Assembly (NCBI RefSeq): GCF_900638585.1
Contig: NZ_LR134523.1
Coordinates: 1,523,772-1,587,771 of the forward strand
DNA from: Aedoeadaptatus ivorii
GTDB lineage: Bacteria > Bacillota > Clostridia > Tissierellales > Peptoniphilaceae
DNA length: 64,000 nucleotides
Direction of reading: 5' to 3'
Shown here: piece after piece, positions 1-6,156 of the stretch
How the letters are laid out: each line of letters begins with the position of its first letter
How positions within the stretch are numbered: the stretch's first letter is position 1
Made by a program: the position numbers and the translations under genes
The notes under the pieces: generated by a model
What the model was told of the DNA's origin: nothing
Seen by the model: only the letters and a program-made list of their open reading frames with translations
Databases searched by the model: none

Positions 1-574
1 CGAGCCCCACGATCAGCGTGTTTTTTTTGTGCGCCTTCAGCGCGCGGCCGACGCCCGTGACCGTGCCGCCGGTTCCGATGCCTGCGACAAAGGCGTCGAT
101 CGCATCGAGTGCTTTGAGGATTTCGGGACCCGTGATCTCCTCGTGGGTGCGGGGGTTGGCGGGATTGTTGAATTGATCGGCCATAAAGTACGCGCCGCTC
201 TCTGCGAGTTCCTTCGCTTTATCGACCGCCGCCTGCATGCCACCCTCTTTGACCAAGAGGAGTTCGGCGCCGAAGGAGCGGATCAGCTTCTTGCGCTCTT
301 CGCTCATCGAAGCGGGCATGACGATGGTCACCGGATAACCCAGTTGCTTGCCGATCATCGCCAAAGCGATGCCGGTATTGCCCGATGTGGGCTCGACGAT
401 CTTCATGCCGGGCTTCAGGGCGCCGCGTTCTATGGCGTCTTCGATCATGGCGCGGGCGACGCGGTCTTTTATGCTCATGGCGGGGTTATTTTTCTCGAGC
501 TTGGCATAAATTCTGCCGCCGCCCATTGAGAGTTGGACCAGAGGGGTGTTCCCTACGGTTTCGATAATTTTCAT
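1..574 (-). CDS. cysK: Cysteine synthase (PLP-dependent), 3' end outside window
   Basis: The minus strand reads from an ATG at 574, with AGGTAGGA just upstream, as MKIIETVGNTPLVQL. It has the PLP-lysine motif NPAMSIKDR (Lys at about residue 36) and the substrate-loop motif EPTSGNTGIALA. This is the fold type II PLP family of O-acetylserine sulfhydrylases, which make cysteine from O-acetylserine and sulfide in the cytoplasm. About 191 codons are visible; the C-terminal third lies beyond the window edge. A cystathionine beta-synthase-like or O-phosphoserine-using relative cannot be excluded from the N-terminal half. The next gene, an ornithine-cyclodeaminase-family protein on the same strand, ends in its own terminator, so the two are probably separate transcripts. 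Confidence 0.85.
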   Translation of the reverse strand, partial: MKIIETVGNTPLVQLSMGGGRIYAKLEKNNPAMSIKDRVARAMIEDAIERGALKPGMKIVEPTSGNTGIALAMIGKQLGYPVTIVMPASMSEERKKLIRSFGAELLLVKEGGMQAAVDKAKELAESGAYFMADQFNNPANPRTHEEITGPEILKALDAIDAFVAGIGTGGTVTGVGRALKAHKKNTLIVGL

Positions 575-742
575 TTCAAATCCTACCTTTCCGCTTCGAA
601 TTACATACGCTCATAGTATACCGAAATATATCATTTGTAAACGGAAAACGAGAATTCCCAAGATCTTTGCACCGATCCCCGTTATAGATCGAAGATCGCC
701 GATGTATTCGCCGGCCGCCGAAAAATTTTTCACCCGAAACGG

Positions 743-770
743 GAAAAAGCGTCCCCCTCGGACGCTTTTA
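743..770 (-). terminator. Rho-independent terminator after the OCD-family gene
   Basis: On the minus strand, AAAAGCGTCC and GGACGCTTTT form a 10-bp stem around a short GAGG-type loop, ending in a T run. It overlaps the stop codon at 768. Confidence 0.8.
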
Positions 771-1763
771 TAGGGCGATCGTACTGCCGATGCCCTTGCT
801 TTTTGCGGTCTGATACAGCGCTTCGGCGGTGACAATGTCGAATACCGCCGAGCCCGTGCTCTTAAATACGGTGATCTCCTCGTCGGATTCGCGGCCCGTC
901 GCCGCTTCGAGCACCAGCTCGCCCAGTTCGTGCTGCAACTTTTCTTTTCCGACGCGGCCGTCTTTTACGGGTTGCATCATGTCCCCCGCCTCGTTCATAA
1001 CGCCGTCGACGGTGTCCAAAAATACCTTGTCCGCCCGCACCACGATCTCGGGATCCAGTTCGATCATCTCGGGCGTATAGGCGCCCATGCCGTTAATATG
1101 GCAGCCCGCCTTTACCTTCGATCCTTCGAATACCGGCTCTTTTGCGGTGGTGACGGCGGTGATGACATCGGCATTCTCGATCACGCCGTCGAGATCCGAC
1201 ACGGCGATCAGCTCTGCACCGTAGGGGGCCATATGCTCTTTTACGCCCTCGACGAAGGCCTCGGCCTTTTCTTGCTTGCGGTTAAACACATAGGCCGTCT
1301 GAATATCGCGCACGGCGAGCACCGCCTCGAGCTGGCTTTCGGCCTGACCGCCGGTGCCGATCAGAAGAAAAGTCTTGGCGTCTTTTCGCGCCAAAAGATC
1401 CGTCGCCGCCCCGGCGAGGGCGCCGGTACGCATTTTTGTGAGTTCCGTTCCGTCGAGAATCCCCTTTACCGCGCCGGTCTCTTTTTCCATCACCAGCACC
1501 GTGGCGGAAAGCGACGGCAGATTGCGCGCTGCATTGTTGGGATAGACCGAGACGATCTTAATCCCCAGCGCGTTTTCCCCTTCGACCACGCCCGGCATAA
1601 AAAGCGCCTGCCCTTCGGCATCTTTTACGTCGATATTCGTCCGCAAGGGAATATCGCATTGCTTCTTCGAATACATCGCCGCCGCGGATTTGTCCGCCTC
1701 GATCCATTCGCGCATCGACATGGCGCCCCTTACTTCGGAACCGTTTAATACCAAAATTTCCAT
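768..1763 (-). CDS. Ornithine cyclodeaminase / mu-crystallin family protein
   Basis: 331 aa, ATG at 1763 preceded by GAGGAGGTCGT. The nucleotide-binding motif LLIGTGGQAESQ is at about 133-144, and the substrate-side segments LTKMRTGALAG (about 108) and FLDTVDGVMNEAGD are also family features. Members use bound NAD(P) for ornithine cyclodeamination, alanine or N-(carboxyethyl) amino-acid dehydrogenation, or ketimine reduction. The sequence alone does not choose between these. Pairing with a cysteine-synthase-like gene recalls the SbnA/SbnB diaminopropionate pair, but here there is a gap of nearly 200 bases, a terminator, and no siderophore genes in view, so I keep the family-level name. It is a single gene with its own terminator. 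Confidence 0.8.
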   Translation of the reverse strand: MEILVLNGSEVRGAMSMREWIEADKSAAAMYSKKQCDIPLRTNIDVKDAEGQALFMPGVVEGENALGIKIVSVYPNNAARNLPSLSATVLVMEKETGAVKGILDGTELTKMRTGALAGAATDLLARKDAKTFLLIGTGGQAESQLEAVLAVRDIQTAYVFNRKQEKAEAFVEGVKEHMAPYGAELIAVSDLDGVIENADVITAVTTAKEPVFEGSKVKAGCHINGMGAYTPEMIELDPEIVVRADKVFLDTVDGVMNEAGDMMQPVKDGRVGKEKLQHELGELVLEAATGRESDEEITVFKSTGSAVFDIVTAEALYQTAKSKGIGSTIAL

Positions 1764-1850
1764 ACGACCTCCTCAATATCCGCATACAATCGTTACTCTT
1801 CTTTCATCATACTACGCCCGAGAAAAAAATTCACGGCGGATTTTTGCACG

Positions 1851-1879
1851 AAAAAGCGCCCCGAGACGAGGCGCTTTTA
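1851..1879 (-). terminator. Rho-independent terminator after usp
   Basis: Minus-strand hairpin: AAAAGCGCC and GGCGCTTTTT arms, followed by T residues directly after the usp stop codon. Confidence 0.8.
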
Positions 1880-1884
1880 CGAAA

Positions 1885-2325
1885 TTAGAGCGTACACTGC
1901 AGCTTGTTCACCAGAACCGGTACCTTGGCGAGGTTCAGCGCCCGATCGGAAACCGAACCCAAGAGGGTCCGCGAGAATCCGCCGAGTCCCCGGCTTCCGA
2001 TGACGATCAGATCTACCTCGTTTTCGTCGGCATGGGCGATAATCTCTTCCGCCGCCTTGCCGATGCGATAGCAGGTGTCGATCTCACCGTCGTATTCCAG
2101 ATATTCGAGGGCTTTGTCCAGCACGTGTTCGCCGCGTACGCTCTGGGCTTTTTTGAAGTCCGTCGTCAAAAAATTGCCCGGATACTGTTCGATCACATTG
2201 ATATCCGTGAGCACGGTTAAAATGTACAGCTTCGAGGAAAATGCCTTGGCGAGCTTTTCCGCTTCCTTCAGGGCACAATACGAGTCCTGAGAACCGTCGA
2301 CGGGCACTAAGATTTTTTCATACAT
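1885..2325 (-). CDS. Universal stress protein, UspA family
   Basis: 146 aa from the ATG at 2325, chosen over a longer in-frame start at 2421 because AAGGAGGG sits just before it and the product begins MYEKILVPVDGSQDSY, the normal N-terminus of the family. The nucleotide-binding pattern near the C-terminus is VIGSRGLGGFSRTLLGSVS, fitting the ATP-binding G-x2-G-x9-G(S/T) signature. UspA-like proteins are small cytoplasmic dimers linked to starvation and redox stress; their client or output is generally unknown. It is a single-gene unit, divergent from the pirin gene, with its own terminator. Confidence 0.9.
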   Translation of the reverse strand: MYEKILVPVDGSQDSYCALKEAEKLAKAFSSKLYILTVLTDINVIEQYPGNFLTTDFKKAQSVRGEHVLDKALEYLEYDGEIDTCYRIGKAAEEIIAHADENEVDLIVIGSRGLGGFSRTLLGSVSDRALNLAKVPVLVNKLQCTL

Positions 2326-2475
2326 AGCTATCCCTCCTTGTACTATACCTATACCCGCACGCGCCAAAAGAAAACCCTTCCACGCCCCAGAAACCGCGAT
2401 CTTTCTGTTTGAAGTGCACATTTTAGAGTATACTCAAAGAGAGAATCTTATGCGAACAAAAGGATGGAGAGAACC

Positions 2476-3327
2476 ATGAAACGAAAAATTTTACGCATCG
2501 CTTCCGGCCAAGCCGGCATCGACGGCGCCGGCGTGGCGCTCAAAAACGTCATGGGAAGAAGCACCATGTACGACGCCGACCCGCTACTGCTCTTAGACGC
2601 CTTCGATTCTTCCGATCCCGCGGAATACGAAAAGGGATTCCCCATGCACCCGCACCGGGGCATCGAAACCATATCCTATGTGGTAGAGGGCACCATGGTC
2701 CACAAAGACTCCCTCGGAAACGAAGACGCCGTATCCGACGGCGGCGTGCAATGGATGACCGCCGGCAGCGGCATCTTTCACGAAGAAATGATGCCCGCCG
2801 TCAAGCGCCTCTACGGCGTGCAGCTCTGGCTAAACCTCGCCAAGAAAGACAAATTTGCGCCCCCCGCCTATAAGGCCATCGATTCTGCAGAAATCGAAGA
2901 CATTCCCTTCGACGGCGGCCATCTGCGCCTATTGGCGGGCGAATACGACGGGCATACGGGCTTTCAATCGCCCTATCAGCCCGTCAACTACTACGACGTG
3001 CACATCGAGCCGGGCCGCAAATTCACGACCAAAGTCGATTCCGACGCCGCCATCACCGTCTTTGCCCTGCGCGGCGCGGTACAAATCGGCGGGGAAACCC
3101 TCCCCCATTTCGAAGCGGCCATCCTCACCGAAGGCGACAAACTCGTCCTCGAAAACCCCGGCGGCGAAGAGATCTCCGTACTCGTCTTCCAGTCACAAAA
3201 AATCGGAGAACCCATCGCCTGGCGGCCCGGTCCCATCGTCATGAACACCGAAGAAGAACTCGATACCGCCTATGACGAAGTCCGAAACGGCGGGTTTATT
3301 AAAGAAAAAATTCATATGGAAAAATAA
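2476..3327 (+). CDS. Pirin family protein
   Basis: 283 aa from the ATG at 2476; an in-frame ATG at 2464 lies in the GGATGGAGAGA ribosome binding region itself. Bicupin protein with the iron-ligand motif FPMHPHRGIETISYVVEG in the N-terminal cupin, then GIFHEEMMP, which supplies the other typical ligands. The C-terminal half has the EYDGHTG and PVNYYDVHIEPG segments of pirins. Family members are iron-binding proteins, and some have quercetin dioxygenase activity; the substrate here is unknown. A second, broken pirin copy lies at 40526-41064 and shares these segments. The gene is transcribed divergently from usp and ends in its own terminator. Confidence 0.9.
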   Translation: MKRKILRIASGQAGIDGAGVALKNVMGRSTMYDADPLLLLDAFDSSDPAEYEKGFPMHPHRGIETISYVVEGTMVHKDSLGNEDAVSDGGVQWMTAGSGIFHEEMMPAVKRLYGVQLWLNLAKKDKFAPPAYKAIDSAEIEDIPFDGGHLRLLAGEYDGHTGFQSPYQPVNYYDVHIEPGRKFTTKVDSDAAITVFALRGAVQIGGETLPHFEAAILTEGDKLVLENPGGEEISVLVFQSQKIGEPIAWRPGPIVMNTEEELDTAYDEVRNGGFIKEKIHMEK

Positions 3328-3352
3328 AAAAGACGCCTCCGGGCGTCTTTCT
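3327..3352 (+). terminator. Terminator after pirin gene
   Basis: AAAGACGCC and GGGCGTCTTT arms with a TCC loop, then TTCTT; immediately after the stop codon. Confidence 0.75.
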
Positions 3353-3391
3353 TGTGCGCGACATTTCCTCATGCCTGCCGGTGGCCGTCAA

Positions 3392-3613
3392 TTACAGAGA
3401 ATCGACAAACGCTCTGAACTCTTCCATAGAATGGCACACCGCGACGACATCGTCGCTCGCCTTGACCAAAAACGGAATCCCCCGCTCCGCCACAACCGCA
3501 TGCACAAAAATGCGAAAAGCGGTAGATTCGCTCATGTCCATCGATTCGCAAATTTCTGCGAATGCCTCCATGCGATCTTCGTCCAATTCGATCGTAACCG
3601 TACGTTTTGCCAT
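3392..3613 (-). CDS. RelB/DinJ-family antitoxin-like ribbon-helix-helix protein
   Basis: 73 aa, starting MAKRTVTIELDEDRMEAFAE. A beta-strand followed by helices, with MSESTAFRIFVHAVVAERGIPF, is the RHH DNA-binding domain of RelB/DinJ antitoxins. The family normally neutralises a RelE/YafQ mRNA interferase encoded directly downstream and autorepresses the operon. No such toxin follows: downstream on the minus strand is the end of the pirin region. It stands divergent to another antitoxin-like ORF (3731-3880). It may be an orphan antitoxin, a remnant, or a stand-alone regulator. Confidence 0.65.
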   Translation of the reverse strand: MAKRTVTIELDEDRMEAFAEICESMDMSESTAFRIFVHAVVAERGIPFLVKASDDVVAVCHSMEEFRAFVDSL

Positions 3614-3730
3614 ACGCCTTCACCTTCGGCACCATCTTATCAGAGCGGAGCGCACTTTTCTTCCCAAATCTTCCATCTGCGCCATTGCTTTTATCCCCAA
3701 ACATGCGATAATGGGGCCAGAGGTGATGAT

Positions 3731-3880
3731 ATGGCAGACAAAAAGAACGACGGAGCGCGTCTCGAAGAAATTCCCAACGAGACCACGATGGCCGCCCTGC
3801 GAGAAGCCGAGGACGACGAGAATCTGTTCGGCCCCTACGACACCATAGAAGAATTGATGGCGGCACTCCAAGCGGATTGA
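3731..3880 (+). CDS. Small RelB C-terminal-like protein (49 aa)
   Basis: ATG at 3731 with GAGGTGAT just upstream; product begins MADKKNDGARLEEI and ends GPYDTIEELMAALQAD. The ETMAALREAE...GPYDTIEELMAAL pattern resembles the C-terminal toxin-binding tail of RelB/DinJ antitoxins, without the DNA-binding RHH part. The adjacent divergent gene (3392-3613) is the mirror case, rich in RHH. No toxin gene follows before the weak hairpin at about 3891-3920. It could be a decayed antitoxin or a small free anti-toxin peptide; function unproven. Confidence 0.5.
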   Translation: MADKKNDGARLEEIPNETTMAALREAEDDENLFGPYDTIEELMAALQAD

Positions 3881-3890
3881 GGCCACTGCA

Positions 3891-3920
3891 AAAAGAACGG
3901 GCAAAAATCTCCCGTCCTTT
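3891..3920 (+). terminator. Probable terminator after the 49-aa ORF
   Basis: AAAGAACGGG and CCCGTCCTTTT arms (one mismatch) around a CAAAAATCT loop, followed by TGTGTTTTT. Confidence 0.45.
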
Positions 3921-3965
3921 TGTGTTTTTGGCCTACTGCCGATAAAAAGATATTGGGTTGTCGTT

Positions 3966-4217
3966 TCACCGAATCCAGTCTTCTAATCGGTACGCTTCAG
4001 GAATTCTGCCTTCTTTTTGGTACTCAATAAATTCTTCTTTCGTCAGCGTATTTATTTTTACATATTTTGTAATCACGTCGTTTTTATTCAATGGATTCGG
4101 TATATTTACCAAAAGTTCGTCGTAGGGCACATCGTCCGGTCGAATTAAATGACTTATATCAGAGGGGACAATGGGTGCATATCCGTCCGCTTCGTGTTGA
4201 AAATCTTTGTTTTTCAT
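3966..4217 (-). CDS. Hypothetical protein, 83 aa
   Basis: Start chosen at the ATG at 4217 (MKNKDFQHEADGYAP), because AAGAGGTGATACT lies directly upstream; the open frame extends to 4313 without an RBS. It is acidic, soluble, with no membrane segment, and ends in PEAYRLEDWIR. I do not recognise a family. It lies between the antitoxin-like ORFs and the decayed CRISPR region and is more AT-rich than the housekeeping genes, which suggests an accessory gene. It could be a mobile-element antitoxin-type protein, but there is no toxin partner beside it. Confidence 0.5.
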   Translation of the reverse strand: MKNKDFQHEADGYAPIVPSDISHLIRPDDVPYDELLVNIPNPLNKNDVITKYVKINTLTKEEFIEYQKEGRIPEAYRLEDWIR

Positions 4218-4317
4218 AGTATCACCTCTTACGATCCTTCTACCCTTTTTCTTCTCACAATCGCACCCTTCGTCCGAAGTGGCATTTCTACGGACACAAA
4301 CTTTTCTACTCAAGGCC

Positions 4318-4465
4318 TTCCGCCCCGGAAATGTGGGAATAACAGACGACAGGATTTGAACCTGCGACCTTACCTTGAATCACCCCCGCGTGTGCGGGAA
4401 TAACGGCGCTTCTTCCCTACGGTTCAAATACTCCCTAGGATCACCCCCGCGTAGGCGGGAATACA
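4318..4465. CRISPR. Decayed type I-E-like CRISPR array (three repeat copies, 61-bp period)
   Basis: Repeat-like units start at about 4318, 4379 and 4440, exactly 61 bp apart, which is the type I-E repeat-plus-spacer period. The middle copy carries ATCACCCCCGCGTGTGCGGG, a form of the well-known I-E repeat; the third has GCGTAGGCGGG; the first keeps only the right part (GTGGGAATAAC). The spacer at 4344-4378 contains, on the minus strand, GGTTCAAATCC inside GCAGG/CCTGT arms, that is, a tRNA T-arm. No type I-E cas genes are in the window. The units are diverging and probably dead. Confidence 0.75.
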
Positions 4466-4726
4466 AATCGATCCAAGTACAAGAAAGAACACCTCCGTTT
4501 GTCTATGCAAAGCCTATATGATCATTATACCGCATATCCCACCGCAAGTGACGAGACTGCCCCCGTCTGCGGCGATAGAGATTTTCGAATCCCACGAGAA
4601 AGCAGCACATCGAAGAAACGGCGTTGATACCGCCCCTACTTTCGCCTATACTGGCCATAAGACAAAGATCGTGGAACAAACACCGGAAAACTCCATAAAA
4701 AATTTATGATCCGTGAGGAGGGCGAC
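4466..4726. other. Intergenic, nothing recognised
   Basis: No further I-E repeat appears at the expected 61-bp steps after 4465. No RNA motif or well-supported gene is seen; open frames here lack a ribosome binding site. Confidence 0.5.
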
Positions 4727-4882
4727 ATGGAAAAGAAAATCAAAGACACAATGACACTGGAAGAATACAAGAAAGCCATCGAACAGCGGTTGTTGGAGTT
4801 CAACAGGAAGGAAAAGACAGAGGGCTTTATGTTGGGGTACGAGGAAGACTTTCAGGATTACTACAACGACGACTGCCTGTGA
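4727..4882 (+). CDS. Small charged protein, 51 aa, unknown
   Basis: ATG at 4727 follows GTGAGGAGGGCGAC, a strong ribosome binding site. The product starts MEKKIKDTMTLEEYKKAIEQ and ends YYNDDCL: lysine- and glutamate-rich, predicted helical N-terminal half, acidic C-terminus, no membrane segment. No family recognised. It is sandwiched between remnants of a type I-E array and followed, 68 bases later, by another tiny ORF of similar style, so the two may be one small operon. Accessory or phage origin is likely by context only. Confidence 0.5.
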   Translation: MEKKIKDTMTLEEYKKAIEQRLLEFNRKEKTEGFMLGYEEDFQDYYNDDCL

Positions 4883-4950
4883 ACGCAGTGGCGACGGCAA
4901 TGGAAATGGGACTATAAAAGTAGATTTGAAAAAATATATGGGGGAATTCT

Positions 4951-5103
4951 ATGAAAAAGGATTATGTGGAATTTCTGGCAGATGATAGAGATCAACTCGA
5001 AACCTTGAGGATGATTCGGAATATGTCAGACGAGGAGTTCGAAGCGCATATTGCAGAGCTTAAGAAACAGGAAGAAAAAGAGTTTGCAGAAGACAAGAAA
5101 TAA
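4951..5103 (+). CDS. Small acidic helical protein, 50 aa, unknown
   Basis: ATG at 4951, with a TGGGGG-type ribosome binding site, ending at the TAA at 5101-5103, where a good terminator begins. The product starts MKKDYVEFLADDRDQLETLR and ends in a D/E/K-rich helix (AELKKQEEKEFAEDKK). One long amphipathic or coiled-coil-like helix is likely. It resembles many small phage or antitoxin-type proteins in composition, but I do not recognise a family. Probably co-transcribed with the 51-aa ORF. Confidence 0.5.
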   Translation: MKKDYVEFLADDRDQLETLRMIRNMSDEEFEAHIAELKKQEEKEFAEDKK

Positions 5104-5142
5104 AAGCGCCAGTAACAGAAAAATGTTGCGGGTGCTTTTTTG
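5102..5142 (+). terminator. Rho-independent terminator
   Basis: GCGCCAGTAAC pairs with GTTGCGGGTGC (one mismatch, two wobbles) around AGAAAAAT, followed by TTTTTT. It closes the unit with the two tiny ORFs. Confidence 0.75.
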
Positions 5143-5202
5143 ATGCAATATAACAAAACTTGCAACTTATAGGCATGCACTAAAAAAGTAGAAATTGGAA
5201 AG

Positions 5203-5229
5203 AATCACCCCCGCGTGTGCGGGAATAAC
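5203..5229. repeat. Isolated type I-E CRISPR repeat
   Basis: Repeats the sequence ATCACCCCCGCGTGTGCGGG seen at 4379, then AATAAC. No neighbour repeat exists 61 bp away on either side. Directly after it begins a piece of a phage head gene (5229 onwards). Confidence 0.7.
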
Positions 5230-5758
5230 CCGACTACCGCGTAATGCAGATGGCGAAAGCACCCGACGTATCGAAAACCAATGCATCAAGACTGTTCATT
5301 ACCGAGACAACCGCCGCAAACGCACGCACCACACAGTCGATGTACGAAGAAATGGGCATAGAGTGCCACCGTATTTCTGCGTCATAAGATACCAAGACGT
5401 CGAGCCTTTCTCTTGGTATGGACGGGAGGGCATCTCGCATCCGTGAATTTATGCCTTGGGTAACGGTTAACCCATCCCACCCAAATTGTCGGGCTACTAT
5501 GGCATCTAGCGAGAGATCGATCAATCTGCCGAAAGATTGATACGTGATCCGAATGTCGGGAAAAGCACATGTGCTCCTTATATGAACTATAAGGAATGGC
5601 ATGTTAAGTATGTAGAAAGTGGCTCTAAACAAGACCATGCAATAGATAATATGGGAAAAAACAGTTTTCTTAATGTATTAGAAAAGGAGCGATGCCAAAG
5701 GCATTCTAAGAGGTATAATGATGTAACAGAACTGTGGTGGATTTTGAAAAACCTTTGA
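5229..5758 (+). pseudogene. Remnant of phage minor head protein (MuF / SPP1 gp7 family)
   Basis: In frame from 5229 the translation runs PDYRVMQMAKAPDVS, RLFITETTAANARTT, QSMYEEMGIE, HRISAS, a TAA stop at 5385, DTKTSS, GMDGR, NPSHPNCRA, and a second stop at 5538. A frame change then gives RDPNVGKSTCAPYMNYKEWHVKYVE from about 5540. Order and motifs (TE...S, Y.E.GIE, LDG-type GMDG, HPNCR, then the MNYKEW...KYV tail) match the C-terminal half of SPP1 gp7/MuF head morphogenesis proteins, which help pack or deliver DNA in tailed phages. The first stop looks like CAA to TAA. The N-terminal half is absent and the sequence butts against an I-E CRISPR repeat. The frame stays open to 5758 with an unrecognised tail. 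Confidence 0.7.
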
Positions 5759-5766
5759 GAAAGTAG

Positions 5767-5955
5767 TTGAAAGAACTATCAGCTCGTAATGGCTTCTATG
5801 TCTTCTCTGTGAAGAACGAAATAAGATTATATGCCTACATGCATTTCAAAAATGAGAATTATTGCGCAGCGTTTTCGGAAGTTTTTGTAAAAATAAGAAA
5901 CGAAACCTTGCGAGGCGAATTACGTAAGAGGATATTCGAGGAGATGATTTTATGA
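5767..5955 (+). CDS. Hypothetical protein, 62 aa, phage-remnant context
   Basis: Open frame from a TTG at 5767 with no clear ribosome binding site, so the start is uncertain; ends MIL with TGA at 5953-5955. Its stop overlaps the ATG of the next ORF as ATGA, a sign of translational coupling. Clearly AT-rich compared with the surroundings. The product is basic in its C-terminal half (RNETLRGELRKRIFEE) and soluble. No family recognised. Position just after a phage MuF remnant would fit a phage-borne accessory or toxin/immunity cassette, but this is context only. Confidence 0.4.
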   Translation: MKELSARNGFYVFSVKNEIRLYAYMHFKNENYCAAFSEVFVKIRNETLRGELRKRIFEEMIL

Positions 5956-6131
5956 TAAATCTTATGAGCGATAGGTTTTTAGAGCTAAGCAAAAAAATAG
6001 ACCCTTACATGGTGTTTAATCTTGAAAAAGATCAGTGGGAATTTGAAGAAAATACGCCTAAAGATATAAAAGCTTTATATCCGGAATATAAAAAATTAGC
6101 TGAAGAAGAATTATGGGATATAAACGATTGA
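5952..6131 (+). CDS. Hypothetical acidic protein, 59 aa, coupled to the previous ORF
   Basis: ATG at 5952 overlaps the upstream stop (ATGA). The product begins MINLMSDRFLELSKKIDPYM and ends EEELWDIND. It is acidic with many aromatic residues, very AT-rich codon use, and ends 26 bases before the first CRISPR repeat. Acidic, small and translationally coupled proteins of this kind are often immunity or antitoxin proteins, but I do not recognise the family and no activity can be assigned. Confidence 0.5.
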   Translation: MINLMSDRFLELSKKIDPYMVFNLEKDQWEFEENTPKDIKALYPEYKKLAEEELWDIND

Positions 6132-6156
6132 GCATATTCCTGTATAACTATCTTTT

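Noticed and set aside
1..1763. cysK plus ornithine-cyclodeaminase as an SbnA/SbnB siderophore pair
   Set aside because: Separated by a terminator and nearly 200 bases, with no siderophore synthetase or transporter in view.
4344..4378. A tRNA gene on the minus strand
   Set aside because: Only the T-arm and a few acceptor-side bases exist; the rest is replaced by an I-E repeat, so no tRNA can be made.
4518..4709. 63-aa ORF in the gap after the I-E remnant
   Set aside because: No RBS, no recognisable segment, unusual composition; treated as non-coding.
5234..5638. 134-aa minus-strand frame across the phage remnant
   Set aside because: The plus strand carries recognisable MuF motifs; the minus frame is their shadow.
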